NCBI RefSeq assembly: GCF_000018045.1
Contig: NC_009792.1
Span: forward strand, 1,984,001-2,048,000
Source: Citrobacter koseri ATCC BAA-895
GTDB lineage: Bacteria; Pseudomonadota; Gammaproteobacteria; Enterobacterales; Enterobacteriaceae
DNA: 64,000 bases
Direction: 5' to 3'
The notes beneath the pieces are model-generated. The model was not told where the DNA came from and did no database searches. It worked only from the letters and a program-made list of their open reading frames with translations. A program made the position numbers and the translations under genes. This document shows positions 1-9,032 of the stretch, piece by piece (the first letter of the stretch is position 1; every line of letters starts with the position of its first letter).

Positions 1-3000
1 TGCTCGCGCATTTCATGATAATCGCGTTCCAGTTTGCGCAGTCTGCGGGTCAGGTTATCCATCTCCGCTTCACAGAAGGTCAGCGCTTTTTCCAGTTGGT
101 TACGACGTGAGCGGTTATTGCTCAGTTGCGTATGCAGTTCGTCACGGCGGATACGCGCGCGCTCTTCCGAACCGCTGTCGGCGCGCACGCCGATATCCTG
201 CAATTCACGTTGCAGGTCGCCCAGCAGCTCTTTCTTGGTGTCATACGAGCTTTTCAGTGAGGCCAGAACCTGATTGTACTGGCTGAGTTGCGCGGCATGA
301 CCGCGTAACGCTTCACGGGCACGGGTACGCTCGGCTTCCGCCTGTTCCAGACGCTGACGCAGTTTTTCGTTCAGATCGCTGTTGCCGCTCAGCATTTCGG
401 CCGAGTCGGAATAGCTGAAGTGCGCCCGACGCTGTACGACCTCGGTCAGCGCAAAAGCCTGCTGACGCGCATCCCGCTGCGTTTGCTGGGAGTATGCGTA
501 ATCTTCTTTCAGTTGCTCAAACTGTTCGGGATCGTTTTGCAGAACCGAGACGATCGGCTCCAGTTTGGCTAACTGATTACCGTGTTGCTGTATAAAACGC
601 GCCGCTTCCTGCGCATCATCCAGACGTTCCTGAATTTCATCCACGCGGTCAGCCAACGTGTCGTCCGCCAGCAGGTTCAGGCGCGGCAGTAAGCGGTTCA
701 GAGCGGAGACGCCCTCTTTCGCCTGTTCAAACTGAATACGCTGCTGCTGGTTGTCGTTTTCATGCGTAGCCAGCGCGCGTTCCAGTTCAACGCGACGGCC
801 ATTCAATTGGCGAATTTCCGCTTCCGGGTCGGCCTCAAACGCGACCGCCAGATGGCTGCCGATAAAACGACTGAACGCCTGATGCAGACGCTGAGTTTTC
901 TGCACGTCGAAGGACAACGTCGCAAAGCGTTCAGACAGCCCTTCGCGCTCAGCATGCAGACTTTCAATACGGTTTTCACGCGCGGCGCGACCAAAGATCG
1001 GCACCGTCGGGAAACGGGAATAACGCCACTGACGCTCGGCGGTTTTCACCACCACCGCGTTTTCCAGCTCATCAACGCTGAAGACGCTGTCATCGAACGA
1101 CTGCGGGTCCCCTTCGATGAAATAGAGATCTTCCGGGCAATCCGTCAGCCCTTCAAGCTGTTCGGCGATCAGCGACAGATCCGGCACCACGATAGCATGA
1201 CGGGACGGGCCGTACAGCGCGGAGAAGTACGGCGCGTCTTCGAAGCTGACGTCATCATAGATTTCCGACAGCAACACGCCGCCAAAACGCTCCGCCAGCG
1301 CGTTCAGACGCGAGTCTTCCGAGCCACCCGGCTGGCTTAAGCGTTCAATCTCTTCATCAACCGCATTCTTACGCGCGCCAACTTCGTCGCGCTCTACAAT
1401 CGCTTCACGCTCGCGCTCCAGCAACTGTTGCAGATACTCGGTTACATCCTGGCTGGAGGTAAACTCTTCACCGCTCTGTTCGCACAGCTGATTCAGACTG
1501 TTTTGCGCCGCCAGCCAGATCGGGGCGCGCTGCATTAAGTGCTGAATGCGGGACTGGAGTTGCTCCTGCTCCTGACGCAGCGTCATACGCTGTTCATGGG
1601 CGTTAGAAACGCTATCCGACAGGGCGGCGATGCGGGCTTCTAGCTCCTGGTGCAGCGCTTCCAGCTCATCAATGTCGAAATGTTTGCCCTGACGTTTACA
1701 GAATTCCGCCAGCAGGCGTTCAGCTTCCTGCTGTTCGCGCAGACGCTGTTCCAGTTCACTCAGACGCATACGCAGCGGCTGAACCTGCTCCGCCAGGTGA
1801 CGCTGTTCCACGCCTTCGCGCAGCAGGTCACGCGCCACGCTCCAGGCTTCATTACGCGCCAGCGGGCCATTAATGGCGGCCACCAGCTGATATGCCTGTT
1901 CAAACTGACTGTGCGCGGTTTGCGCCACGCTCATTTTCTGTTCCAGCGAAAGCAGTTTTTCCGTTGCTTCCTGCTCTTTCGCCTGGAACGTTTCCAGCCA
2001 TTCTGCGGCGCTGTCCGCCGTCAGGTCAGGCAGATGACAAAGCGCTTTGGCGCGGTCGAGCGCCTGGATCGCCTGGTTGTACTGAATCGCGCGCGTCTGC
2101 TGCACATCCAGCGCCTGCTGATAGTCCGCCAGTTGGCTTTTCAGTTCATCCACTTCCAGCTCGGCGGCTTCCGCACGGGCTTCGTTCTCTTCCTGCATGT
2201 CGGCGGCTTCAGCCACCACTTCATTTTGCTCTTCGAGACGAATTTGCAGCTCATCGAGATCCGCTTCGTAGCGCTCGATCTTCTCCTGCTGGCGCAGCGC
2301 GGTCTGCACCAGGTTCAGGTGGTCGCTGGCGGCCTGGTAATCCGCTTCCAGATCCCCTTCCGCACCGTTGTGCTCGCCCAGTTCACGCGCCATGTCGACG
2401 TGTTTGTACTGTTCCGCCGCCAGTTGCTTACGCGATGTGTACAGCTCGCGACGAAACTCCAGCGCTTTATCCAGATGAACCCGACGTTCGTTGGCGTGGC
2501 GCATGTAGTCCGCCGCCACGTAGTTAGTGGCTTCGCTAATCAAATGCTTGAACAGGTCACGATCCGACTGGGTTACGCGGATCGCTTCCAGCGTCATACG
2601 GTTTTCACGCAGCGCGGCTTCCATATCCTGGAACGCTTTACGCACGCCGCTATTTTCCGGCAGCAGGTAGTCACGCAGGGAACGGGTAATCGCGCTGGAG
2701 ATCCCGCCGTACAGCGAGGCTTCAATCAGACGATAGAACTTGCTGCGATCGGACGCAGAACGCAGACGGCGGGCAATGATGCCCAGATCGAACATCAGCG
2801 AGTGATAATCGGTGATCGAGTTAAACTGCTTAAACTGCACGCCTTCCATCGCATCGAGCTTCTCTTTCAGCTCCGCGAGGGTCAACACGCGCGCCTGGCG
2901 CTCGTTCAGCGTTTCCGTCACCAGCTGCGTCGGCTGCACCGACATCGGCAAGCCCTGAATGGCAAACGGTTTGATATCAACTTTGCGATCGCGTCCGGCG

Positions 3001-3326
3001 ACCTGCTGCAAACGTACGCCCACCACAACACGCTGATGGCGGGAATTGAGGACGTCGAGCATGGAATAACAGACGCCCGCTTTCAGCTTACCGTGCAGGC
3101 CTTTATCGCGCGATCCGCTGGTGGCCCCGGCCTCCGTGGTGTTACGGAAATGCAGTAAGGTTAAGTCCGGGATCAGCGCCGTGACGAACGCCGCCATCGT
3201 GGTGGATTTACCGGCGCCGTTCCCGCCGGACAGCGTGGTGACCAGCTCATCGAGGTCAAAGGTGCGGGCAAAAAAGCCGTTCCAGTTAATCAGCGTTAGT
3301 GAGCGAAATTTACCGCGTTCAATCAT
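1..3326 (-). CDS. mukB: Chromosome partition protein MukB, 3' end cut by window edge
   Basis: MukB is the SMC-like ATPase of the MukBEF condensin, which compacts and helps segregate the nucleoid. About 1,108 residues are visible; the family is usually near 1,486, so the C-terminal head lies beyond position 1. The N-terminal ATPase head begins MIERGKFRSL and has a Walker A loop (GGNGAGKST) near residues 33-42, followed by long Glu/Gln/Arg-rich coiled-coil segments and the hinge region. The ATG at 3324-3326 overlaps the mukE stop by one base (TAATG), which indicates translational coupling. The frame is intact across the visible part. It is the last gene of the cmoM-mukF-mukE-mukB unit on this strand. 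Confidence 0.97.
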   Translation of the reverse strand, partial: MIERGKFRSLTLINWNGFFARTFDLDELVTTLSGGNGAGKSTTMAAFVTALIPDLTLLHFRNTTEAGATSGSRDKGLHGKLKAGVCYSMLDVLNSRHQRVVVGVRLQQVAGRDRKVDIKPFAIQGLPMSVQPTQLVTETLNERQARVLTLAELKEKLDAMEGVQFKQFNSITDYHSLMFDLGIIARRLRSASDRSKFYRLIEASLYGGISSAITRSLRDYLLPENSGVRKAFQDMEAALRENRMTLEAIRVTQSDRDLFKHLISEATNYVAADYMRHANERRVHLDKALEFRRELYTSRKQLAAEQYKHVDMARELGEHNGAEGDLEADYQAASDHLNLVQTALRQQEKIERYEADLDELQIRLEEQNEVVAEAADMQEENEARAEAAELEVDELKSQLADYQQALDVQQTRAIQYNQAIQALDRAKALCHLPDLTADSAAEWLETFQAKEQEATEKLLSLEQKMSVAQTAHSQFEQAYQLVAAINGPLARNEAWSVARDLLREGVEQRHLAEQVQPLRMRLSELEQRLREQQEAERLLAEFCKRQGKHFDIDELEALHQELEARIAALSDSVSNAHEQRMTLRQEQEQLQSRIQHLMQRAPIWLAAQNSLNQLCEQSGEEFTSSQDVTEYLQQLLEREREAIVERDEVGARKNAVDEEIERLSQPGGSEDSRLNALAERFGGVLLSEIYDDVSFEDAPYFSALYGPSRHAIVVPDLSLIAEQLEGLTDCPEDLYFIEGDPQSFDDSVFSVDELENAVVVKTAERQWRYSRFPTVPIFGRAARENRIESLHAEREGLSERFATLSFDVQKTQRLHQAFSRFIGSHLAVAFEADPEAEIRQLNGRRVELERALATHENDNQQQRIQFEQAKEGVSALNRLLPRLNLLADDTLADRVDEIQERLDDAQEAARFIQQHGNQLAKLEPIVSVLQNDPEQFEQLKEDYAYSQQTQRDARQQAFALTEVVQRRAHFSYSDSAEMLSGNSDLNEKLRQRLEQAEAERTRAREALRGHAAQLSQYNQVLASLKSSYDTKKELLGDLQRELQDIGVRADSGSEERARIRRDELHTQLSNNRSRRNQLEKALTFCEAEMDNLTRRLRKLERDYHEMRE

Positions 3327-4030
3327 TATTCTTCCTCTCCACTGTCCGGCTGATTCTCTTCGGTCTCATCGTTGAGTTGCAGGTGATTTTCAACCGGCAT
3401 GGCTTCCCCATCGCGGATTAAGCGACGCTGCGCTTCACGCGGATCGTCACCGGTACGCACATCCGCGCCAAAGCGGAACACCGATTCCGTGATGCGGAAT
3501 TTGCTGCTGTCATGGCCCATAAACCACACCATCCCTAAGCGACGCAGACGGTTTAACGACGAGCGCACCTTCTCCTGTAGTTTCTGACGATCCACGTCAG
3601 ACCCCGTTGAGCGGTTATTGACCAGTTTCAGCAATTTGGCTTCGTCTGTCAGGGCGAGCAGCTCATCGTACAGTTCCTGCTGGGTAAAAATCCCCTCATT
3701 CGCCAACCGCTCCGGGCTGAGATAGAGATAGCAGAGGATTTTACCCACCATCATGTCCAGTTCAGACAAGACGGAGCGCGGGATAATCGTCGTGGAACGC
3801 GGGCGCAGGTAGAAAAAACCCTCCGGCGCGCGAATCAGTTCGACGTTATAGCGACTGTAAAACTCTTCCAGATACTCCTGGAAATCCATCAGGAAGGCAT
3901 GATTATCCAGCTCATCCAGACCGATATGTCTGCCGGAGCGTAATGCGCTATCCAGCGCCGGAAATAACGGGTTTGCCAGCGCCTGCGCCAGCTTAACCGG
4001 CATCACTTGTTCAATATTTGTCAATGACAT
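3326..4030 (-). CDS. mukE: Chromosome partition protein MukE
   Basis: MukE is the winged-helix accessory subunit of MukBEF; with the kleisin MukF it bridges the MukB heads and regulates DNA entrapment and ATPase activity. The 234-residue product starting MSLTNIEQVM matches the usual family length. A longer in-frame ATG at 4057 would add nine residues but lies inside mukF, so I chose 4030. The acidic tail (NDETEENQPDSGEEE) is typical. The start overlaps the end of mukF by 20 bases, and the stop shares one base with the mukB start, so the three subunits are translated from one message. Confidence 0.96.
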   Translation of the reverse strand: MSLTNIEQVMPVKLAQALANPLFPALDSALRSGRHIGLDELDNHAFLMDFQEYLEEFYSRYNVELIRAPEGFFYLRPRSTTIIPRSVLSELDMMVGKILCYLYLSPERLANEGIFTQQELYDELLALTDEAKLLKLVNNRSTGSDVDRQKLQEKVRSSLNRLRRLGMVWFMGHDSSKFRITESVFRFGADVRTGDDPREAQRRLIRDGEAMPVENHLQLNDETEENQPDSGEEE

Positions 4031-5333
4031 GCGCCTGTACCTTGGCTCCGTAATCATTAATCGGCTGCCATTTGGCTGGCAGTCCGGTGAAGTCTGCTTG
4101 CGCTACGCCAAGACGTACCGCCTGATCGATAACAATACGCGCCACGTCGAAGTGACGCGCTCGTGGGTATTGCGCCAGATATTCGCGCACTACCAGGCCG
4201 AGATCCAGTGGGGCTTGTCTGGATTTATAGATAGCCAGCTGTTCTTCGATAATCGCCGCCAGTTGTTCGCGGATCTCGTTAAATTCTTCATATTCCAGGT
4301 CCGGCGGCAGTTCGCCGGTCACCTCTTCATCGCGCAGCGCCATCTCTTCATCGCGCATATCCAGCAGACGATCGGCGTTGGCATAGGTCAGCGCCCACGG
4401 CTCATCAAAATAGCCCTGGATGGACTGGCGCAGTCGCTGGGCAAAGACGCGGTTTTTATCCATATCAATCGCGGTACGGATAAATTTGTGTACGTGTCGG
4501 TCATAGCCAATCCACAGGTCGATGGATTGCTGACCCCAGCTAATAATGCGGTCGAGTTTGCTTTGCAGATCGAACACCAGACGATCCACAAAATGCAGGT
4601 CGTCATGCGCCATCGTGGCGTCCTGGATGCGTAACAGATTAGCCTGCAATTTATCGCCAGCCGCTTCGAGCGTATCCTGCAACTCACGCAGCGTGCCGGA
4701 TGTTTCAGAAAGCAGCAGTTCGCAACTCGAAATCGCCGCGCGCCAGTCTTTGTTCAGCAACTGCGCAATGTCGTCTTTTACCTGCTGCTGCTGCTCATCC
4801 ATGATGCGCTGGGTCAGGTCGATGCTGTCGAAAATTTCCGCGACCGAATATTTCAGCGGCGCATAAACGTTGCGATGCCAGTGAAATTCGTCGCCGCCCT
4901 CATCTGCCGCATCCGCCGCCCGCTTCAGTTCACCCGCGACAATGGATAGCTGCATGGAAAGGCGCAACGTGGAAAACTCACGCTGGCGGATGTAGTAATC
5001 GGTAATGCCAATCCCGAGCGGCGTCAGGCGATAAATGGCGTTGCCTTCCGCTTGCTCGCTGGTAAAGCGGTTCAGCAGACGTTGACGTACCATATCGTTG
5101 ATCGCGTTGTTGGCGCGTACGCCGATGGTTTCGCTGGTTTGCTCAAACGCATCACTGACATGGCGGAACGCATCCACCAGTTCGCCTTCACTCATCTCCC
5201 CGTCCAGGCGCTCGCCGTTCAGCGTGGCTACCGCCAGCAGGAACGAAAGTCGGTCTACCGGCAGAGAGATGGAAAAGTCATTTTTTCTGGCCCAGGCAAC
5301 CAGTTCGGGGACTGTCTGGGAAAATTCACTCAT
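4011..5333 (-). CDS. mukF: Chromosome partition protein MukF (kleisin)
   Basis: MukF is the kleisin of the MukBEF condensin: its N-terminal winged-helix domain dimerises, a central helical part binds MukE, and the C-terminal winged helix binds the MukB head. The product is 440 residues, the expected full length, beginning MSEFSQTVPELVAW and ending AHVIDKY. The ATG at 5331-5333 lies only three bases after the cmoM stop, so cmoM and mukF appear to be co-transcribed. A highly acidic linker (MRDEEMALRDEEVTGELPPD) lies about two-thirds along. No frame disruption is visible. Confidence 0.97.
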   Translation of the reverse strand: MSEFSQTVPELVAWARKNDFSISLPVDRLSFLLAVATLNGERLDGEMSEGELVDAFRHVSDAFEQTSETIGVRANNAINDMVRQRLLNRFTSEQAEGNAIYRLTPLGIGITDYYIRQREFSTLRLSMQLSIVAGELKRAADAADEGGDEFHWHRNVYAPLKYSVAEIFDSIDLTQRIMDEQQQQVKDDIAQLLNKDWRAAISSCELLLSETSGTLRELQDTLEAAGDKLQANLLRIQDATMAHDDLHFVDRLVFDLQSKLDRIISWGQQSIDLWIGYDRHVHKFIRTAIDMDKNRVFAQRLRQSIQGYFDEPWALTYANADRLLDMRDEEMALRDEEVTGELPPDLEYEEFNEIREQLAAIIEEQLAIYKSRQAPLDLGLVVREYLAQYPRARHFDVARIVIDQAVRLGVAQADFTGLPAKWQPINDYGAKVQAHVIDKY

Positions 5334-5336
5334 AAG

Positions 5337-6116
5337 TTATCCTTGCATCTGCGGTTTGCGCGCGGTGACATGAATGTAGCGGCCAAGGCTAATATACGGC
5401 TCCTGGCGGCAATAACGCGTTTCTAATTCAACTAACATCTCATAGCAGTCACGCTGTTGATGCTTCTCACGCAGATAATCATGAAATACGCGTACGCCGG
5501 TCTTACCGGTAATCTGCCAGCCAATATCTTCCAGCCACTGATAAACCTGCTCGGGTTTACGTGGATAGTCTGGCGAAAGCGTACGCTTTTTGCGTTTTGG
5601 CATCCCCACCTGCACATAGTCAAAGTTCCCTGCCACCATGTTATGCATCAACAGGCCGTTAGCATTGTAGAACATTAACGACAGTGCTCCGCCGGGGCGC
5701 AAAACTGACCAAAGCGTCTCTAACACGCCGACCGGTTCCGCCACCCACTCCAGCACAGCATGAAACAATATCAGATCAGCGGAGGTTTCCAAATGCGAAG
5801 CGACATCCTGAACGGCGCATTGTATAAAATGCATGTTTCCGCTCACACCTTTTGCTTCTGCCGCCTGCTGCGCACGCGCGATCATCTCGCCGGACAGATC
5901 GCACAATGTAACCTGGTGCCCACGCTCCGCCATTCTGATGGCCGTTTGCCCCTCTCCGCCGCCAGCATCCAGGATGTGCAGTTTTTGCTCGCCGAATTCC
6001 GCCAGCAACCGATCAAGATCCTGCCACAGAATCGCCTGTCGCAGCTGTCCTTTGGTGGTTCCGTAGATGTTACGGGAAAACTTTTCAGCAATGTCATCAA
6101 AATTGCGGTCCCGCAT
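5337..6116 (-). CDS. cmoM: tRNA 5-carboxymethoxyuridine methyltransferase CmoM
   Basis: CmoM (formerly SmtA) is a SAM-dependent methyltransferase that methylates 5-carboxymethoxyuridine at the wobble position of several tRNAs, giving mcmo5U. The SAM-binding glycine motif (LDAGGGEGQTA) lies near residues 46-56 of a 259-residue class I methyltransferase. I chose the start MRDRNFDDIA because it matches the family N terminus; an upstream in-frame ATG at 6128 would add four residues. It heads the muk operon, three bases upstream of mukF. The gap to the divergent elyC (6117-6251) must carry promoters for both directions. Confidence 0.95.
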   Translation of the reverse strand: MRDRNFDDIAEKFSRNIYGTTKGQLRQAILWQDLDRLLAEFGEQKLHILDAGGGEGQTAIRMAERGHQVTLCDLSGEMIARAQQAAEAKGVSGNMHFIQCAVQDVASHLETSADLILFHAVLEWVAEPVGVLETLWSVLRPGGALSLMFYNANGLLMHNMVAGNFDYVQVGMPKRKKRTLSPDYPRKPEQVYQWLEDIGWQITGKTGVRVFHDYLREKHQQRDCYEMLVELETRYCRQEPYISLGRYIHVTARKPQMQG

Positions 6117-6251
6117 CGGACTCTCCACAGGCTGGCTCAGGTGTGCTTTTAAAAAGAAGCTATTTTGTCATAGTCGCGGCGATATTTAACCTGTCTGGTG
6201 TAATATCCCTGCTGATCCCCTGCTGTATGGTCAAAAAAGGAACCAAAAAGG

Positions 6252-7031
6252 ATGCTTTTTACTCTGAAGAAAGTGACTGGCGGTCTGTTGCTGCCGCTTC
6301 CCTTTATGCTGCTCATCATGGGCGTGGGGCTGGCGCTGGTATGGTTTAGCCGCTTTCAGAAAACCGGGAAGGCGTTTATCAGCCTGGGATGGCTGGCAAT
6401 ATTTCTGTTAAGCCTGCAACCTGTTGCTGACCGTTTACTCAAACCGATTGAAGACAGTTACCCCACCTGGCAGGGAACGCAAAAAGTAGACTATATCGTG
6501 GTGCTGGGCGGCGGCTACACCTGGAACCCCCAGTGGGCGCCCAGTTCGAATCTGATCAATAACAGCCTCCCACGTCTGAACGAAGGCGTACGCCTCTGGC
6601 TGGCCAATCCGGGATCGAAACTGATCTTTACGGGCGCGGCGGCAAAAACCAATCGCGTGAGTACGGCAGAAGCGGGCGCAAGAGTGGCACAATCGCTGGG
6701 TGTGCCGCGCAGCGACATCATCACGCTGGATCAGCCAAAAGATACCGAAGAAGAGGCGGAAGCGGTGAAACAGGCCATCGGCGATGCCCCTTTCCTGCTG
6801 GTCACTTCCGCCTCCCACTTACCGCGCGCCATGATCTTCTTCCAGCATGTTGGGTTACATCCGCTGCCTGCGCCAGCCAATCAACTGGCGATAGATTCAC
6901 CGTTAAATCCGTGGGAGCGAGCAATTCCCTCCCCGGTATGGTTGATGCATAGCGATCGCGCCGGTTATGAAACGCTGGGGCGCATCTGGCAGTGGCTGAA
7001 AGGCGCGTCAGGCGAGCCAGGGCAGCAGTGA
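6252..7031 (+). CDS. elyC: Envelope biogenesis factor ElyC (DUF218)
   Basis: ElyC is an inner-membrane DUF218 protein linked in E. coli to peptidoglycan and enterobacterial common antigen homeostasis. The 259-residue product has two hydrophobic N-terminal segments (about residues 10-32 and 40-58) and then the DUF218 core, recognised by YIVVLGGGYTWNP, the KLIFTGAAA strand and the SASHLPRAM motif. A GGAACCAAAAAGG stretch just upstream supplies the ribosome site. Its last 24 bases overlap the 3' end of the convergent ycbJ. Transcription is opposite to the muk operon on its left. Confidence 0.94.
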   Translation: MLFTLKKVTGGLLLPLPFMLLIMGVGLALVWFSRFQKTGKAFISLGWLAIFLLSLQPVADRLLKPIEDSYPTWQGTQKVDYIVVLGGGYTWNPQWAPSSNLINNSLPRLNEGVRLWLANPGSKLIFTGAAAKTNRVSTAEAGARVAQSLGVPRSDIITLDQPKDTEEEAEAVKQAIGDAPFLLVTSASHLPRAMIFFQHVGLHPLPAPANQLAIDSPLNPWERAIPSPVWLMHSDRAGYETLGRIWQWLKGASGEPGQQ

Positions 7032-7901
7032 TTTTGTCGCGAGGTCAAAGTTGGAGCGGCTAAAACGCCCGGTATTGACCAGTTGCGCGACTTCGTCCCA
7101 TAACACATAAAGCCAACGCCGCCAGATGAACGATTCCGCCACTGGCGCGTGTTGCAGATAATGCCAGAGCAACCCTTCCGCCAGCGCATTGTCCATCAGC
7201 CGAAACAGTTCATACTCTCGTGGCGCCCACAGCATAACGCCAGGCCCCACCATCGCCAGAAGCTGATCGCTGCGGGCGTCTTTCAGCATACTGCGCAGGC
7301 TAAAATTGCCGTGGATGAGCACACAATTATCATTAAATCCTTCAAACAGCGCAGGCAGGCACTCCCGGGTACGAAACAGAATGCGTTTATCCTGCATGGT
7401 TAACCCGGTGTTGTTGAACTGGTTTAACGTCGTCCATAGCACTTCAACACGCTGGCGATACCAGGACGGCCAGATATTTTCCTGCGTATGATCCACCGCG
7501 CCTACGCAACCCCGGCTGTCCTGTCGATGCCAGGCTAACAAACCTTCTACAATCTGATCCTTCAACTGCTCCCAGCGCTCAGGCGTGCGGGCGGGCGCTT
7601 CCACAGAGACGCCACGCAGACGCTCCAGCAGCAGGACATCAGGCCCGGGGTGTTCCTCATGCGTCATCACGCCATAGACAACCGGCATGCGTACCGTGCC
7701 GCTACGCGCCAGCATGGTCGTTTTCCATGCCAGTTGCTGCGCCACGCCAGGGGTCGTAAAACTTCTCGCCATCAGCGGCATCGGGTTTCCCTGACTGTCG
7801 TACAGCGACCACAAGGCCGTATCCGCCTTTTCACTCACGCACTCTATACGGCTGAGTTTTTCGCCCAGCAGATGACTCAGTTCGGCTCGCAGCTGTTCCA
7901 T
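7008..7901 (-). CDS. ycbJ: Uncharacterised kinase-fold protein YcbJ
   Basis: A 297-residue conserved enteric protein with the layout of an aminoglycoside-phosphotransferase/choline-kinase fold. The catalytic-loop position reads LIHGNFSLRSML near residues 193-204, where active members of that fold carry H-G-D. The aspartate is an asparagine here, so it may be a degenerate kinase or a binding protein; the substrate is unknown. The N-terminal half contains the ATP-lobe-like segment PMLMARSFTTPG region in looser form. It overlaps elyC at its 3' end and is separated from kdsB by 154 bases, so it probably has its own promoter. Confidence 0.85.
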   Translation of the reverse strand: MEQLRAELSHLLGEKLSRIECVSEKADTALWSLYDSQGNPMPLMARSFTTPGVAQQLAWKTTMLARSGTVRMPVVYGVMTHEEHPGPDVLLLERLRGVSVEAPARTPERWEQLKDQIVEGLLAWHRQDSRGCVGAVDHTQENIWPSWYRQRVEVLWTTLNQFNNTGLTMQDKRILFRTRECLPALFEGFNDNCVLIHGNFSLRSMLKDARSDQLLAMVGPGVMLWAPREYELFRLMDNALAEGLLWHYLQHAPVAESFIWRRWLYVLWDEVAQLVNTGRFSRSNFDLATKSLLPWLA

Positions 7902-8017
7902 TTCAGATTGCCCTCATAAACGCCACTGCTTTTATAATGAGCGCCGTATGGACAGATGTCACCCGGATGAGATCAATTGATGAAAAGAAAAATGAAGGGA
8001 AAATCGTAACGATACGA

Positions 8018-8043
8018 CACTCCTCCCATTTGTGAGAGGAGTG
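8018..8043 (-). terminator. Hairpin between kdsB and ycbJ
   Basis: Perfect 8-base inverted arms (CACTCCTC and GAGGAGTG) surround a 10-base loop just past the kdsB stop. On the minus strand no strong T run follows, so it may be a pause or processing hairpin rather than an efficient intrinsic terminator. Confidence 0.4.
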
Positions 8044-8055
8044 CGATAGCGGATA

Positions 8056-8802
8056 TCAGCGCATTTCGGCGCGAACGCGCTCAAGATCTTCGGCTGTATC
8101 AACGCCCGTTCCCGGGACTTCTTTGGCGACGGCAACATGGATTTTTTCGCCATACCACAGCACACGAAGCTGCTCCAGCATCTCAATATGCTCAAGTGGG
8201 CTGGGCTGCCAGTTCACGTAGCGGCGAATAAACCCGGCGCGATAGCCGTAAATTCCCAGATGGCGCAGGAACGTGTCGCCCACGGTCTCAAGGCTTTTCG
8301 CAAAACGATCGCGATCCCAGGGGATCGTCGCACGCGAGAAATAAAGCGCATAGCCTTCAGCGTCCAGCACAACTTTCACTGCATTAGGATTAAAGGCTTC
8401 TTCAGCACCGTGAATCGGCGCCGCCAGCGTTGCCATACCAACCTGGCGCTGCGCCAGGTTTTCCGCCACCTGACGAATAATCACCGCCGGGATCATCGGC
8501 TCATCGCCCTGCACGTTCACAATAACGGTATCGTCGCTAAAACCGCATTTTTCGACGACTTCCGCCAGACGCTCCGTCCCGGACTGATGGTCAGCGCGCG
8601 TCATGCAGACTTCCCCACCCGCCGCTTCTACCGCGCGAGCGACATCTTCATGGTCCGTCGCGACAATAATGCGTTCAGCGCCAGATTCGCGCGCGCGTTC
8701 CAGAACATGCACGATCATCGGTTTGCCGTTGATATCCAGTAAAGGCTTACCGGGTAGACGCGTGGACGAAAAACGAGCGGGAATAATGACCACAAAACTC
8801 AT
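8056..8802 (-). CDS. kdsB: 3-deoxy-manno-octulosonate cytidylyltransferase KdsB
   Basis: KdsB activates Kdo with CTP to give CMP-Kdo, the donor for the inner core of lipopolysaccharide; it is cytoplasmic. The 248-residue product is full length and opens with the nucleotidyltransferase signature IPARFSSTRLPGKPL, followed by VNVQGDEPMI, which carries metal-binding acidic residues. Its start overlaps the upstream ycaR by four bases (ATGA), so translation is coupled. Functionally it belongs with lpxK and msbA located just upstream on the same strand. Confidence 0.97.
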   Translation of the reverse strand: MSFVVIIPARFSSTRLPGKPLLDINGKPMIVHVLERARESGAERIIVATDHEDVARAVEAAGGEVCMTRADHQSGTERLAEVVEKCGFSDDTVIVNVQGDEPMIPAVIIRQVAENLAQRQVGMATLAAPIHGAEEAFNPNAVKVVLDAEGYALYFSRATIPWDRDRFAKSLETVGDTFLRHLGIYGYRAGFIRRYVNWQPSPLEHIEMLEQLRVLWYGEKIHVAVAKEVPGTGVDTAEDLERVRAEMR

Positions 8803-8981
8803 GATTTACTCTCATCAGCAGTAATGGAACGCGCTTCCGTTTCCAGCAATACCGGAATGCCATCGCGCAATGGGAAAGCCAGGTTATCCAGTTTGCAAAT
8901 CAGTTCTTGTTTTTCCTGGTTATACCAGAGTTTGCCGTTGCATACCGGGCAGGCAATGATTTCAAGTAGACGATGATCCAT
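8799..8981 (-). CDS. ycaR: Trm112-like zinc-ribbon protein YcaR
   Basis: A 60-residue Trm112/UPF0434 family protein starting MDHRLLEIIACPVC. It has the N-terminal CPVC pair expected of a small metal-binding knuckle, but a second cysteine pair is incomplete (only LICK). Its role is not established; Trm112 relatives act as partners of methyltransferases. I chose the ATG at 8979-8981 because TGGAGGAACT sits at ideal spacing upstream and it gives the family length; an upstream in-frame ATG would add 15 atypical residues. It overlaps kdsB by four bases. Confidence 0.93.
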   Translation of the reverse strand: MDHRLLEIIACPVCNGKLWYNQEKQELICKLDNLAFPLRDGIPVLLETEARSITADESKS

Positions 8982-9032
8982 AGTTCCTCCAGATGGACCG
9001 GATTGTGAATCCATCAATATTAACATAATCGT

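Noticed and set aside
1650..3158. 502-codon open frame antisense to mukB
   Set aside because: Shadow of the intact mukB reading frame; composition is that of a reversed coiled coil.
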